35,011 nt of DNA from Gammaproteobacteria bacterium (GCA_009843635.1 VYDB01000030.1:1-35011); one strand, 5' to 3'. Shown: positions 6,750 through 14,458, numbered from the stretch's first letter. Translations and numbers: made by a program. The notes: generated from the sequence alone by a model not told the origin.

Positions 6750-7736
6750 TCAAAAACCGTTCTGACCGTTGTCGGAACCTGCAACGGCCTCCACACGGGC
6801 CAGCAGTTCCGCCGCATCCCCGCACTGAATCACCCAGTCGCCGACCTCGGCCAGCACCGCTAGGTCGGCGGTGCGGTCGAGAAGTGACGACAGCCGCTCT
6901 GCTGCCGCATCGCCAAACTTCAGCCGGACCTGCCGCACCGCCATGTCCCGCTGGCCTTGCTCCAAGCCTCGCACGCGGCCCTCTGCCAACCATTCCTCGG
7001 TCCACTTCTTCGCCGTTTCCGCCAACATCGTCAAGCCCTCCATTAGGTCTTCAATCTGTTCCCAGTCCACGTCCGGGAAATTCAGCGGGATCAACACTCG
7101 GACCGCCCAATCGAGGAAGGCCCGCGTCAGCTCATCCTCGCCAAGCCACGCGAAGGTTTCGCGCAGCACGTCCTCCATGGCCTTGAGCGTCCCGGCCGAC
7201 TCCAGCCGTATGAATGTGGACATCAGGTTACGCTTCGGCAAATCCTGCTTCGCCATCCGCCGCACGTCAAGCAAAAGGTAGCGGGGCCCGGCGACGTATG
7301 GCGAAAGCTCCGCTGGCGGCCCCACCCGTTCAGCGAGGTCCAAGGCCGGCGTCCAGCGGCTCGACCCGGTGTACAGCACGATGGGCAGTACCGCGGGCAG
7401 TTGGCCGCCCGGCCCCCAAGCCTCAGCTGCGAAGCCCTCGCAGATCAGTCCCGTAAGGGTCAACGTACGGGCCGGCATGCGCGTGACCGGCGTGGACTGG
7501 GCCTCGACGGCGATCACCACGCTGCCGCCGCCCTTGAGATCGACCATCCAAAGCAGGTCGCCGCGCCGGCGCCGAAGCTCGGCGCCCACGTGCTCGCCAG
7601 GCAGCGGCCGCAGCGTGTCTAGGTCAAGGTCAGCGACCCACTCTCCGGCCACGAAAGCCCGTAGCACATCGCGCATCGTGCGCACGTTGCCAAAGATTCG
7701 CTTGGCGGCCCTGTCGTGGCCTTCGTGGATGATCAC
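6750..7736 (-). CDS. Rpn family recombination-promoting nuclease / putative transposase (PD-(D/E)XK)
   Basis: A 328-residue protein from GTG 7736. A TTG at 7811 would add 25 residues, but family members begin shortly before the 'HDRAAKRIF' motif and GGAA precedes the GTG. The N-terminal part carries the family pattern: 'HDRAAKRIFGN', 'DLLWMVDLKGGGSVVIAVEAQSTP' (the D then E-x-Q nuclease core), 'LPAVLPIVLYTG' and 'YLLLDVRR'. The C-terminal half has 'EEWLAEGRVRGLEQGQ' and a final helix pair as in YhgA/RpnA relatives. Such proteins are DNA endonucleases that raise RecA-independent recombination and also act in phage defence. It stands alone, convergent with the methyltransferase. Confidence 0.8.
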   Translation of the reverse strand: MIIHEGHDRAAKRIFGNVRTMRDVLRAFVAGEWVADLDLDTLRPLPGEHVGAELRRRRGDLLWMVDLKGGGSVVIAVEAQSTPVTRMPARTLTLTGLICEGFAAEAWGPGGQLPAVLPIVLYTGSSRWTPALDLAERVGPPAELSPYVAGPRYLLLDVRRMAKQDLPKRNLMSTFIRLESAGTLKAMEDVLRETFAWLGEDELTRAFLDWAVRVLIPLNFPDVDWEQIEDLMEGLTMLAETAKKWTEEWLAEGRVRGLEQGQRDMAVRQVRLKFGDAAAERLSSLLDRTADLAVLAEVGDWVIQCGDAAELLARVEAVAGSDNGQNGF

Positions 7737-7924
7737 GTTCCGTTTCCGGCGGTGGTCGTTGGGGAAACGATAGGGACTCAAGGGGCAGGCGCGAAAGCGG
7801 CAATCTCCCAAACTGCTGTGAGAGATCGCCGCCGCGTAACTTGAACGACTCGGGCGATCTAGGAGCAGACATTAGCCCGTCTGAAGGGCCGAAAGGGCTT
7901 CGAATGGAAAACATGTTTGGCCTG

Positions 7925-8602
7925 TCAGGCGCTTTGTTTTTTGGGATTCGAAGAAGTTAACGCTATGGGGCGAGACCCCTCGCTCCGGGGACAACGCAAA
8001 GACCGAGCGGGGCACCTTGGACAGAGTTTGAGGCGGCTTGTCGAAATGCCCTTCAGTTCGAATCCGGCGGGCATCCGGGTTCGCATCGAGTAGAACCAGC
8101 TATGCACATCCAACGGCACTAGGGTTCCAGACCGCCAGAGCCAGTGTTCGTCGTACTGGAACTGAAAGCGCCCGTCCCCGTGTCCGCTGCCTCGGAGGTA
8201 TAGCACAGGGCCGAGGTCGGTCTGGATAAGCTCAGGGGGATGAAACATGCCGTCCACGTAAGACGGCTCAGGCTTTCGCACATGCATGACGGTGGCTTCC
8301 TGCGGGTTGGGTGCGGTTGCCCTCAGCAGCACTAAGACATTGCGCTGCCTCGAAGATTGACTTGCCCACCCTGGATTTGGCTGAGAGGGGTCGTCATAGA
8401 GGGCAAAATAGAGCGTCGAACCGCCCAGCTTCGCAACTTCGCCGAATTCCGCGACCTTGCAAGCCGCCGCAGGCTCTTCACTCCATACCGGAATGCAGGA
8501 AGTTCGAAACTCATCGAGCGTCCAGCGCAGGGCTTTGGCGCCCTCCGCATGGCTCAGCCCGCACCAAACCGACACGGTCACCAGCACCAAAAGGCGATGC
8601 AT
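7925..8602 (-). CDS. Secreted protein of unknown function
   Basis: A 225-residue protein starting at ATG 8602, with GGAG six bases upstream; a GTG at 8614 is the alternative. A signal peptide covers about residues 1-19 and ends in SHA. The body is hydrophilic beta-type sequence ('GGSTLYFALYDDP', 'NVLVLLRATAPN', 'FQFQYDEHWLWRSGTLVPLDVHSWFYSM') and I do not recognise the family. The last 35 residues turn into Cys/Arg/Pro/Ser-rich sequence unlike the rest, which suggests a frameshift near 8030 or a lost natural end. It sits directly behind the truncated AbiEii fragment, where the rest of that toxin would be expected. Confidence 0.65.
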   Translation of the reverse strand: MHRLLVLVTVSVWCGLSHAEGAKALRWTLDEFRTSCIPVWSEEPAAACKVAEFGEVAKLGGSTLYFALYDDPSQPNPGWASQSSRQRNVLVLLRATAPNPQEATVMHVRKPEPSYVDGMFHPPELIQTDLGPVLYLRGSGHGDGRFQFQYDEHWLWRSGTLVPLDVHSWFYSMRTRMPAGFELKGISTSRLKLCPRCPARSLRCPRSEGSRPIALTSSNPKKQSA

Positions 8603-8646
8603 CCTGTTCTCCACCGAGCGCTCTCGCGTAACGTAGCAGCCACTGC

Positions 8647-8754
8647 CTAGCCTGTCATCCGCAGGCAGGTGCCCCCCTTGAAAACCAAGCGGTGCAGGAA
8701 GCCCGCCTCGCTCATGGCGCCAAGCAACTCGTGGTGCAGCAGCTCCTTCTCCAC
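8647..8754 (-). pseudogene. Truncated AbiEii-like toxin, first 35 codons only
   Basis: Nine bases after the AbiEi-like stop codon, a GTG opens a 35-codon frame in the same reading frame. It translates as a helix followed by the strand and loop 'LHRLVFKGGTCLRMTG' and then a TAG stop. The 'FKGGTCLR' loop is the glycine motif that begins the AbiEii nucleotidyltransferase domain; an intact protein would go on to the DLDF metal site some 15 residues later. The rest is missing and a gene for a secreted protein follows at once. So the toxin of this AbiE pair has been deleted or replaced after its first 35 codons. Confidence 0.7.
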
Positions 8755-8763
8755 GGCCGGTGC

Positions 8764-9333
8764 TCAGGACGCCAGCATTCTCTCCCAGTCCGCGATGGCG
8801 TCTTGGTGCATTTCATCGTCGATCAAGTGGAGGTTCCAAGGCCGGATGCGGCGCAGATCGTCCGCTGCCAGCTCAGGCGAGGCGATGAGCATTTCCGTGG
8901 CGGGGTCCGTTTCCGTGCCCCGAAGTATCTGGGCCTCGCCCCGGTTAGTGTGGGAGAACTCCAAGTCTCCGTAGCGGGTGGCGTACTTACCTGGGCGGCC
9001 GGTCGTGGCGATGATGTAAACCATCGGCACTTGGCTGATGGAGCCGTGCTGCGACAGGGCATACTCGTAGCTGAGGTAGGAGAGGTGGCGCGGGCGAAGG
9101 CGCCGGGCGAGGATTCCGATGCCCCTGAACCCCATGTGGGGGTGTGCCAGGTTCAGGTACAGCCCCCGGGCAACCCGCTCGATGAGGCCAATGCCGACGA
9201 GCTTGCGCAGACCTTTCCTGAAGGCATTGTCGTCGTCGTTGTGAAAGAGGGTCCGCAGGCCAGCGGTGTTGAGCGCCGGAAACTGCCGGCCTGGGCCGAG
9301 GACCAGGACGCGAATGGCTTCCTCCAGATTCAT
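8764..9333 (-). CDS. AbiEi-like antitoxin / transcriptional regulator
   Basis: A 189-residue protein from ATG 9333; a TTG at 9375 is less likely. Residues 1-60 form a winged-helix-like unit ending in 'LVGIGLIERVARGLYLNL', typical of AbiEi N-terminal domains. The middle has the family's 'RPRHLSYLSYEYALSQHGSISQVPMVYIIATTGRPG' and 'GDLEFSHT'. AbiEi proteins repress their own operon and neutralise AbiEii nucleotidyltransferases. The partner directly downstream is truncated (8647-8754), so this antitoxin is an orphan; it might still act on the AbiEii-like protein encoded at 3961. Confidence 0.8.
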   Translation of the reverse strand: MNLEEAIRVLVLGPGRQFPALNTAGLRTLFHNDDDNAFRKGLRKLVGIGLIERVARGLYLNLAHPHMGFRGIGILARRLRPRHLSYLSYEYALSQHGSISQVPMVYIIATTGRPGKYATRYGDLEFSHTNRGEAQILRGTETDPATEMLIASPELAADDLRRIRPWNLHLIDDEMHQDAIADWERMLAS

Positions 9334-9409
9334 CTTGATATCTTTGCGTCTTGCGTTTCGGAAAGAATACTGCAACGTAACTTAACGACGCCTCAGTGAC
9401 CGACGGCAC

Positions 9410-10906
9410 TCACACTTTCCTTGCGTCCAGTAGACGAAGCCCCAAGTCGTCCAACTCCGCTTCCGTGGCAAAGGCGTGCCGGGCATCGAGCGCCTGCGCC
9501 GTCGCCTCCAGTTCACCCCAAGGCACCCCTGCCGTCCATCGCTGGATTCGGTGCAGTGCCTGCGGCAGCGGGTCAGGAGAGTTGCCTGCCGACAGCGAAC
9601 GTTGCGCTGCTAGGTAGTTCTCGCGGTACGCCGTGGGGATGACGATGGGATGCAGCCCGCCCGCCACCAACTCCGCATTCATCATGACCCGGGCCATGCG
9701 TCCGTTGCCGTCCACGAACGGATGTGTCTCGGCGACCAGGAAGTGCATGAATACGGCCCGGTCGAAGGGCGACTCCAGCGCCTCCAAGCGCTTGAACCCC
9801 TCGCGCAACGTCCCGACGACCAGCTCAGGAGCCACGAACTCCTTGGCGCCGATGCGGTTGCGCACGGACTTGAACTCGCCGGGGCGGATCGCCGGGCGAC
9901 CCTCCATGGCCACGGCATGACGGTTTCTCAGGAGTGACAGCAGTTCATCTGGCGTCTGGGGCGTGCGGGTCATTTCCCTTTCGCTGGACACAATGCGCCA
10001 CAGGCCAATCATGTCGTGCGCGTCGGCTGGGTGGAGAGGGTTCGGGTCCTGCCCCTTGAATATGAGGCCGACCGCCTCGTCCACCGTAAGCTCAGTGCCC
10101 TCAATGTAGTTGGAGAAGTAGGCTTCAAAAAAGGCCAGCGTATCTCTCGCCAAGCCCTTTCGAGCAGTCCCCCAAGGCACTTCAGGGCGCGGAACGGACC
10201 TCAGCGCCCCCACCAGACGGTCGCACAGCGCTATGGAAAGGGGAGAGTAGGGGGTGCCTGCCGCGCGCGCTTTCGCCAAGGTGCTGCGCAGTCGCCCAGG
10301 CACTCCCCCGGAAAGCTCATCGAACATGCCGTACAGTCGCTGGCCCTCGGCCTTCCTGTCGATCTGGGAAGCTATGCCGGCAGCGGCCTCCACGATCCTG
10401 CGCAGCGCATCCATCCCCGCTTGGGCCGCAACCCGCTCCATGTGCGCCTCCACGGCCTCCTGCCCCAATGTGCGGGGCAGCCGCCCCCGCACCGCGTGGG
10501 ACCGGCTTAGATTGTCGAGCATCGCGCGATGCGGGGAACTTAGGCGCAACACCCCGTCCATGAAGGGCGAGTCCCCTTGGACGGGCGGCGCACCCCTTCT
10601 CGTTCGGATCGTCAGGCCCGGCAATTCGATGTTCTTGCTCAGCGAAGAGACAATGCAAAAGCTGCCGTCCGAGGCAGGTGCCATCTCAATGGCGCTTCTA
10701 TCAGAAACCAACGCTCCCGGCGCATAAGCCGCCACCAGGTTCCAGAGGTTTCGGCGAACGATGTCCTCCGCCGCATCGTCCATGTTGCTTGTGTACAATC
10801 GGGGGCCAATCTTCCTGACCAGACTCCGCTTCAGCCTCCGGGATATTTGAAGGGATGTCTCTGACGTGGACAGAAACACCTCAGGGAGGGTGCTACTTTT
10901 GTTCAC
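9410..10906 (-). CDS. Fic family protein with AbiEi-like N-terminal domain
   Basis: A 498-residue protein starting at GTG 10906. The C-terminal Fic domain has the full active-site motif HPFVDGNGR (395-403), and the inhibitory motif 'SNYIEG' at 265-270 lies N-terminal to it, as in class II Fic enzymes, which are self-inhibited AMP-transferases. Residues 1-140 ('RRNLWNLVAAYAPGALVSDRSAIE', then strands up to 'LRLSSPHRAMLDNLS') resemble the winged-helix and effector part of AbiEi-like regulators, so the protein may join a sensing domain to the enzyme. The target protein is unknown. It is monocistronic, with AT-rich DNA upstream (10920-11010) that probably holds its promoter. Confidence 0.88.
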   Translation of the reverse strand: MNKSSTLPEVFLSTSETSLQISRRLKRSLVRKIGPRLYTSNMDDAAEDIVRRNLWNLVAAYAPGALVSDRSAIEMAPASDGSFCIVSSLSKNIELPGLTIRTRRGAPPVQGDSPFMDGVLRLSSPHRAMLDNLSRSHAVRGRLPRTLGQEAVEAHMERVAAQAGMDALRRIVEAAAGIASQIDRKAEGQRLYGMFDELSGGVPGRLRSTLAKARAAGTPYSPLSIALCDRLVGALRSVPRPEVPWGTARKGLARDTLAFFEAYFSNYIEGTELTVDEAVGLIFKGQDPNPLHPADAHDMIGLWRIVSSEREMTRTPQTPDELLSLLRNRHAVAMEGRPAIRPGEFKSVRNRIGAKEFVAPELVVGTLREGFKRLEALESPFDRAVFMHFLVAETHPFVDGNGRMARVMMNAELVAGGLHPIVIPTAYRENYLAAQRSLSAGNSPDPLPQALHRIQRWTAGVPWGELEATAQALDARHAFATEAELDDLGLRLLDARKV

Positions 10907-11130
10907 CTATCGAACCCGCTCGCGGCCTACATGCAAATAATTCTCTCGAAAAACGGCCAAAAGTGCAATTTTTGTGCATAAATTTTCGGGAAATCTTCAA
11001 AAACCAAGCGCTTGGGCTAAAGCGGCACTGGACCGAACTCCCAATGTTCAATCGGATGCATCTGACAATGTCCTCGGCCACAGCCCGCCAGCAGCGTTAG
11101 ACTGTGCGTTGTTCCACAAGGAAACGTCCG

Positions 11131-11745
11131 ATGCCACGAATCACACTGTACGAGCATGCGCCCACACGGTCCGCCCGCTGCCGGTGGACGCTCCTGGAGG
11201 CGGGTCTCGACTTCGACTCGGTCGGCAACCCGTCCGACTTCATCGATAGCGAGGAGTTTGCCGCCATCCATCCGCTCAGCAAGCTGCCCGCCGCGGTGAT
11301 CGACGGACGAGCCCTCTTCGAGTCCGCGGCGATCTCCACTGTCGTCGCTGATCTGGTGCCGGAACGCGAACTGGTCGCCAAACCCGGCACTTGGGCGCGG
11401 GCGCTGCACGACCAGTGGGTCTCCTTCGCGCTGACCGAGATGGAGCCGTGGCTGTGGAGTTCGGAGATCAACAGCGTCGAAATCCTGATGCCAAAGGAGC
11501 AGCAGGTTCCAGCCATCGTCCCCCAGAACAACGAACTGTTCCGCCGCAGCGCCGCCGTGCTCGATGCGGCGCTCGACCGAACGGACTACCTGATCGAAAA
11601 CCGCTTCACCGTCACCGACATCATCGTTGGCTACACGGTTAGCTGGGGCGAATCCGACGGGCTGCTGCACGGTTTCGAGAACCTCGGCGCCTACCTCGAC
11701 CGCCTGCGCACGCGGGAGCATTGCACGCTCCCGCGGCCGGGCTAG
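11131..11745 (+). CDS. Glutathione S-transferase family protein (copy 1)
   Basis: A 204-residue protein starting at ATG 11131, with AAGGAAA upstream. Residues 1-75 are a thioredoxin-like GST N-terminal domain: 'MPRITLYEHAPTRSARCRW', then 'HPLSKLPAAVIDGRALFESAAI', in which the Leu-Pro and the Glu-Ser form the usual glutathione site. The C-terminal helical domain includes 'DYLIENRFTVTDIIVGYTV', the N-capping motif of GSTs. The substrate is unknown. The copy at 13734 gives an identical protein. Its stop codon overlaps a fragment of a VOC gene. Confidence 0.85.
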   Translation: MPRITLYEHAPTRSARCRWTLLEAGLDFDSVGNPSDFIDSEEFAAIHPLSKLPAAVIDGRALFESAAISTVVADLVPERELVAKPGTWARALHDQWVSFALTEMEPWLWSSEINSVEILMPKEQQVPAIVPQNNELFRRSAAVLDAALDRTDYLIENRFTVTDIIVGYTVSWGESDGLLHGFENLGAYLDRLRTREHCTLPRPG

Positions 11746-11855
11746 GCGCGAGTGATTTGCCGTTCGAGATCGAGCAAGTGGGCACTCTCGTGATGTTCAG
11801 GGACACGGAGGGGAACACGGTGGGCGCGATGCAGTACCTGCCCGGCGTTCGCTAG
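11745..11855 (+). pseudogene. C-terminal remnant of a VOC (glyoxalase-like) protein, copy 1
   Basis: Directly after the GST gene, 36 codons read as the end of a vicinal-oxygen-chelate family protein: a strand with 'IEQVGTLVMFRDTEGNTVG' and then 'AMQYLPGVR' before TAG. The 'FRD..GN..G..QY' end is typical of this family. No start or earlier part is present, so it is a stump, probably left by the recombination that brought the GST gene here. Confidence 0.65.
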
Positions 11856-11928
11856 CACCAGACGAGCGCTGTTCAACGATTCATCTCGCCTCTTCAGCCA
11901 GTCTGCCCACAGTCCGCTCCAGCGTCGG

Positions 11929-12450
11929 TCAATCGGCACTGTCCGGTTCGTCGTCCCAGTAGCCGCAGGCGGTGTTGGCGCGGCCGATGAAGTGGAAGCC
12001 TTCCGCATCCGTCCCGAAGTCGGACACCGCCATCAGCTTGCCGCTGTCGGGATACTCCAAGAGGTCGTTGGTGGCGACGGAAGAGATCGCGAGGTACTTG
12101 AGCGGCGTTGCGCCGGTGTTGGTCAGCTTGTGGGCGAACTCGGCACGGCCGCGCGGTGCGCCCAGGACGTCGCCGGCCCGGACTTCGTAGGTGGCATCGC
12201 CGAATCGGTAGCGGCCTTGGCCCTCGAGAATGACGAACATCTCGTCCACCCCGTGGTGGACGTGGAAGGGGCAGCCGGACTTGCCTGGCGGAACCTCGCT
12301 GTATGTCGCCCCGAGCTTGGTCAGGCCGATGGCGTCTGCCACCCGGTTGTCTGCGGAGGCGTAGCTTTCGCCCCGTGAGAATGACTTGAGGGGGAGGGCG
12401 GAGAGGGTCACGACTGGTGTTATGGCCTTTTCGTTGCTGTCAGTGCTCAT
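11929..12450 (-). CDS. Cupin-domain protein (copy 1)
   Basis: A 173-residue single-cupin protein starting at ATG 12450, which overlaps the stop of the truncated antitoxin gene (ATGA). The first cupin motif 'FHVHHGVDEMFVILEGQG' gives metal ligands His63, His65 and Glu70, and the second motif supplies His107. Such proteins bind a metal and act as small-molecule sensors, isomerases or dioxygenases; the function is not predictable here. The copy at 14532 is identical in protein sequence. Translation is probably coupled to the upstream 71-codon frame. Confidence 0.85.
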   Translation of the reverse strand: MSTDSNEKAITPVVTLSALPLKSFSRGESYASADNRVADAIGLTKLGATYSEVPPGKSGCPFHVHHGVDEMFVILEGQGRYRFGDATYEVRAGDVLGAPRGRAEFAHKLTNTGATPLKYLAISSVATNDLLEYPDSGKLMAVSDFGTDAEGFHFIGRANTACGYWDDEPDSAD

Positions 12451-12662
12451 GGTGTCTCTCTTTCCCGATTGCTGCGAAGCACGTCCTCGCGTTCCTGAAA
12501 GTCGATGGTTGCGTTGACATAGTCGCGGAGCAAAGACTTGCCTGTCTCCACGTCGCTGGCCAGAAGGCAATCGGCAGCTTCCTTGAGAAGCGCCTCGCGG
12601 AAGAACGGATCGCGCTGGAGCCGTTCTTGCACCGTCACCTTGATGTCTCGGGTTAGTGCCAT
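12447..12662 (-). pseudogene. N-terminal half of an addiction-module antidote (HTH) protein, copy 1
   Basis: A 71-codon frame starting at ATG 12662. Residues 1-55 ('MALTRDIKVTVQERLQRDPF', then 'ALLKEAADCLLASDVETGKS' and 'LLRDYVNATI') match the N-terminal half of the roughly 100-residue antidote proteins of HigA/XRE type found beside RelE-like toxins. In those, an HTH with 'LG.......SLMRML..SGNP.. NL' follows; here it is replaced by 'DFQEREDVLRSNRERETP' and a stop. The DNA-binding half and any toxin gene are missing. The frame remains open and overlaps the cupin start by four bases, so it may still be translated as a leader. Confidence 0.65.
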
Positions 12663-12737
12663 CGTTTCAGTCTCCGTGCCGTCTGTTCCCGTAGTTCCAC
12701 AATTGGCTGGCGGCCCCCACAGGTCGGTGATTTGGTG

Positions 12738-12766
12738 TTGACAGATAGGACGAGGTGGCAGATGAT
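12738..12766 (+). promoter_or_regulatory. Probable promoter of the DUF3800 gene
   Basis: A perfect TTGACA at 12738-12743 is followed after 17 bases by GATGAT at 12761-12766, four of six bases of a -10 box. Transcription would start near 12,773, giving a leader of about 84 bases before the GTG at 12857, with a hairpin in it. Confidence 0.5.
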
Positions 12767-12808
12767 CACCGGCGAGTCGCATGACGCAAGTCCTGCCCTC
12801 ACTCCGAG

Positions 12809-12832
12809 GCCCGCACTCTGTGTGCGGGCTTT
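12809..12832 (+). terminator. Terminator-like hairpin in the DUF3800 leader
   Basis: An 8-bp perfect GC stem (12809-12816 with 12822-12829) with a 5-base loop is followed by TTTC. It lies between the likely promoter at 12738 and the DUF3800 start, so it could work as an attenuator, or it may be the leftover end of a lost gene. The short T-run makes it a weak terminator. Confidence 0.4.
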
Positions 12833-12856
12833 CGCGTATCTAGGGGCAGAGAGTTC

Positions 12857-13615
12857 GTGATCTACGTAGCATATCTTGACGAATTCGGGCACGTAGGCCC
12901 CTACGTTGGGCGCTCGGATTCTCGGCACAACAGAAGCCCAGTATTTGGATTCGCAGGATTCATCATGCCAGCGGAGGCGGTGCGAGGGTTTGGGACATGG
13001 TTCTTCAAGCGTAAGGGTGAACTATTCGCAAGGCAGATGGCGCAATCGCCGAAGCATCCGGCAACCTGGGAGAGGAAAGGCTCGGAGCTGTTCAGGGCAA
13101 GAGCTGTGCGGAGCAACCGGAACGTGCGCGATTTGCCCGGGAGGTTGTTTAGGGAGATCAGGCGGGTCAGGGGCAAAGTCATCTACGTTGGGGTCCAAAA
13201 GACCGCGACTCCGTCGGAACATCACGCAAATGGGCTGTACTCGGCAATGCTGCGCGAGGCGATTTGGAGGCTCGACCAGTTCTGTGAAGCGGAGGGTGGT
13301 CCGCAAGCAAAGTTCTTTCTCGCATTGGATGAATACAGCGGGCGGGACGAGTTGCTAACGCAGGTGTCGCGGGACATGTACGGGGGCACGGACCCGCGGA
13401 GGGCATTGATTGAGCCGCCGTTCCATCTGGAGAGTCATCGGTACCAAACTGTGCAGGCGGCAGATTGGATTGCGGCACTGATAGGACGCTTGGGCGCCTA
13501 CTGGGTGGAGCCTGCGGTGTGGCCGGAAAACGAGGTGTTTCAGCGCTACTACGGGGAGCGGTTGAAGCAGGTCCGCGTGAGAAGCGGAATTCGCCGCGAG
13601 GGCACCTTGGGCTAG
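12857..13615 (+). CDS. DUF3800 domain protein
   Basis: A 252-residue protein starting at GTG 12857, behind AGGGG. It follows the DUF3800 pattern: 'YVAYLDEFGHVG' at the N-terminus (Asp8, Glu9), 'FFLALDEYSGR' in the middle (Asp158, Glu159), and 'YQTVQAADWIAALIGRLGAYW' near the end (Asp203). These conserved acidic residues suggest a metal-dependent, RNase H-like nuclease fold, but no activity is established for the family as far as I know. Such genes are often found in mobile and defence regions. It lies alone between the two copies of the 1.64-kb direct repeat, so recombination between the copies would remove it. Confidence 0.82.
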   Translation: MIYVAYLDEFGHVGPYVGRSDSRHNRSPVFGFAGFIMPAEAVRGFGTWFFKRKGELFARQMAQSPKHPATWERKGSELFRARAVRSNRNVRDLPGRLFREIRRVRGKVIYVGVQKTATPSEHHANGLYSAMLREAIWRLDQFCEAEGGPQAKFFLALDEYSGRDELLTQVSRDMYGGTDPRRALIEPPFHLESHRYQTVQAADWIAALIGRLGAYWVEPAVWPENEVFQRYYGERLKQVRVRSGIRREGTLG

Positions 13616-13626
13616 CGTCGTCGTGG

Positions 13627-13650
13627 AACGGCGCTCTGGCGAGCGCCGTT
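13627..13650. other. 9-bp perfect hairpin after the DUF3800 gene
   Basis: AACGGCGCT (13627-13635) pairs with AGCGCCGTT (13642-13650) around a 6-base loop, 11 bases past the DUF3800 stop. No T-run follows. Part of the stem sequence resembles the hairpin at 450-466, though the loops differ. Confidence 0.35.
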
Positions 13651-13733
13651 GCGTGGGCCGGATGGGTCAGATGGACACGGCCACAGCCCGCCGGCAGCGT
13701 TAGACTGTGCGTTGTTCCACAAGGAAACGTCCG

Positions 13734-14348
13734 ATGCCACGAATCACGCTGTATGAGCATGCGCCCACACGGTCCGCCCGCTGCCGGTGGACGCTCCTGG
13801 AGGCGGGTCTCGACTTCGACTCGGTCGGCAACCCGTCCGACTTCATCGATAGCGAGGAGTTTGCCGCCATCCATCCGCTCAGCAAGCTGCCCGCCGCGGT
13901 GATCGACGGACGAGCCCTCTTCGAGTCCGCGGCGATCTCCACTGTCGTCGCTGATCTGGTGCCGGAACGCGAACTGGTCGCCAAACCCGGCACTTGGGCG
14001 CGGGCGCTGCACGACCAGTGGGTCTCCTTCGCGCTGACCGAGATGGAGCCGTGGCTGTGGAGTTCGGAGATCAACAGCGTCGAAATCCTGATGCCAAAGG
14101 AGCAGCAGGTTCCAGCCATCGTCCCCCAGAACAACGAACTGTTCCGCCGCAGCGCCGCCGTGCTCGATGCGGCGCTCGACCGAACGGACTACCTGATCGA
14201 AAACCGCTTCACCGTCACCGACATCATCGTTGGCTACACGGTTAGCTGGGGCGAATCCGACGGGCTGCTGCACGGTTTCGAGAACCTCGGCGCCTACCTC
14301 GACCGCCTGCGCACGCGGGAGCATTGCACGCTCCCGCGGCCGGGCTAG
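13734..14348 (+). CDS. Glutathione S-transferase family protein (copy 2)
   Basis: A 204-residue GST identical in translation to the gene at 11131. At the DNA level two silent changes near the start separate them. It has the same AAGGAAA ribosome-binding site and the same VOC stump after it. Because both the gene and its upstream 55 bases are duplicated, both copies are probably expressed, doubling the dose. Confidence 0.85.
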   Translation: MPRITLYEHAPTRSARCRWTLLEAGLDFDSVGNPSDFIDSEEFAAIHPLSKLPAAVIDGRALFESAAISTVVADLVPERELVAKPGTWARALHDQWVSFALTEMEPWLWSSEINSVEILMPKEQQVPAIVPQNNELFRRSAAVLDAALDRTDYLIENRFTVTDIIVGYTVSWGESDGLLHGFENLGAYLDRLRTREHCTLPRPG

Positions 14349-14458
14349 GCGCGAGTGATTTGCCGTTCGAGATCGAGCAAGTGGGCACTCTCGTGATGTT
14401 CAGGGACACGGAGGGGAACACGGTGGGCGCGATGCAGTACCTGCCCGGCGTTCGCTAG
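14348..14458 (+). pseudogene. C-terminal remnant of a VOC protein, copy 2
   Basis: Same 36-codon stump as at 11745-11855, with the same boundaries. The truncation therefore happened before the block was duplicated. Confidence 0.65.

Larger units (their letters stand above)
11075..12712. repeat. Direct repeat, copy 1 (about 1.64 kb)
   Basis: This block reappears 2,603 bases further on (13678-15315) in the same orientation. It carries a GST gene, the end of a VOC gene, a cupin gene and a truncated antitoxin gene. Comparing the two by eye I find three substitutions in the first 80 bases, no difference from about 11,160 to 12,568, and about 10% divergence over 12,569-12,662, with similarity fading out near 12,712. 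No terminal inverted repeats or transposase are present. Confidence 0.9.

Noticed and set aside
12396-12406. An 11-base match (GGCGGAGAGGG) to the 3' end of tRNA-Ser, seen as a possible attachment site
   Set aside because: Too short, inside the cupin coding sequence and present in both repeat copies; there is no integrase in the window.
13179-14324. A 381-codon minus-strand frame across DUF3800 and the second GST gene
   Set aside because: It is antisense to two recognisable genes, and the part over the repeat also appears opposite the first GST copy.
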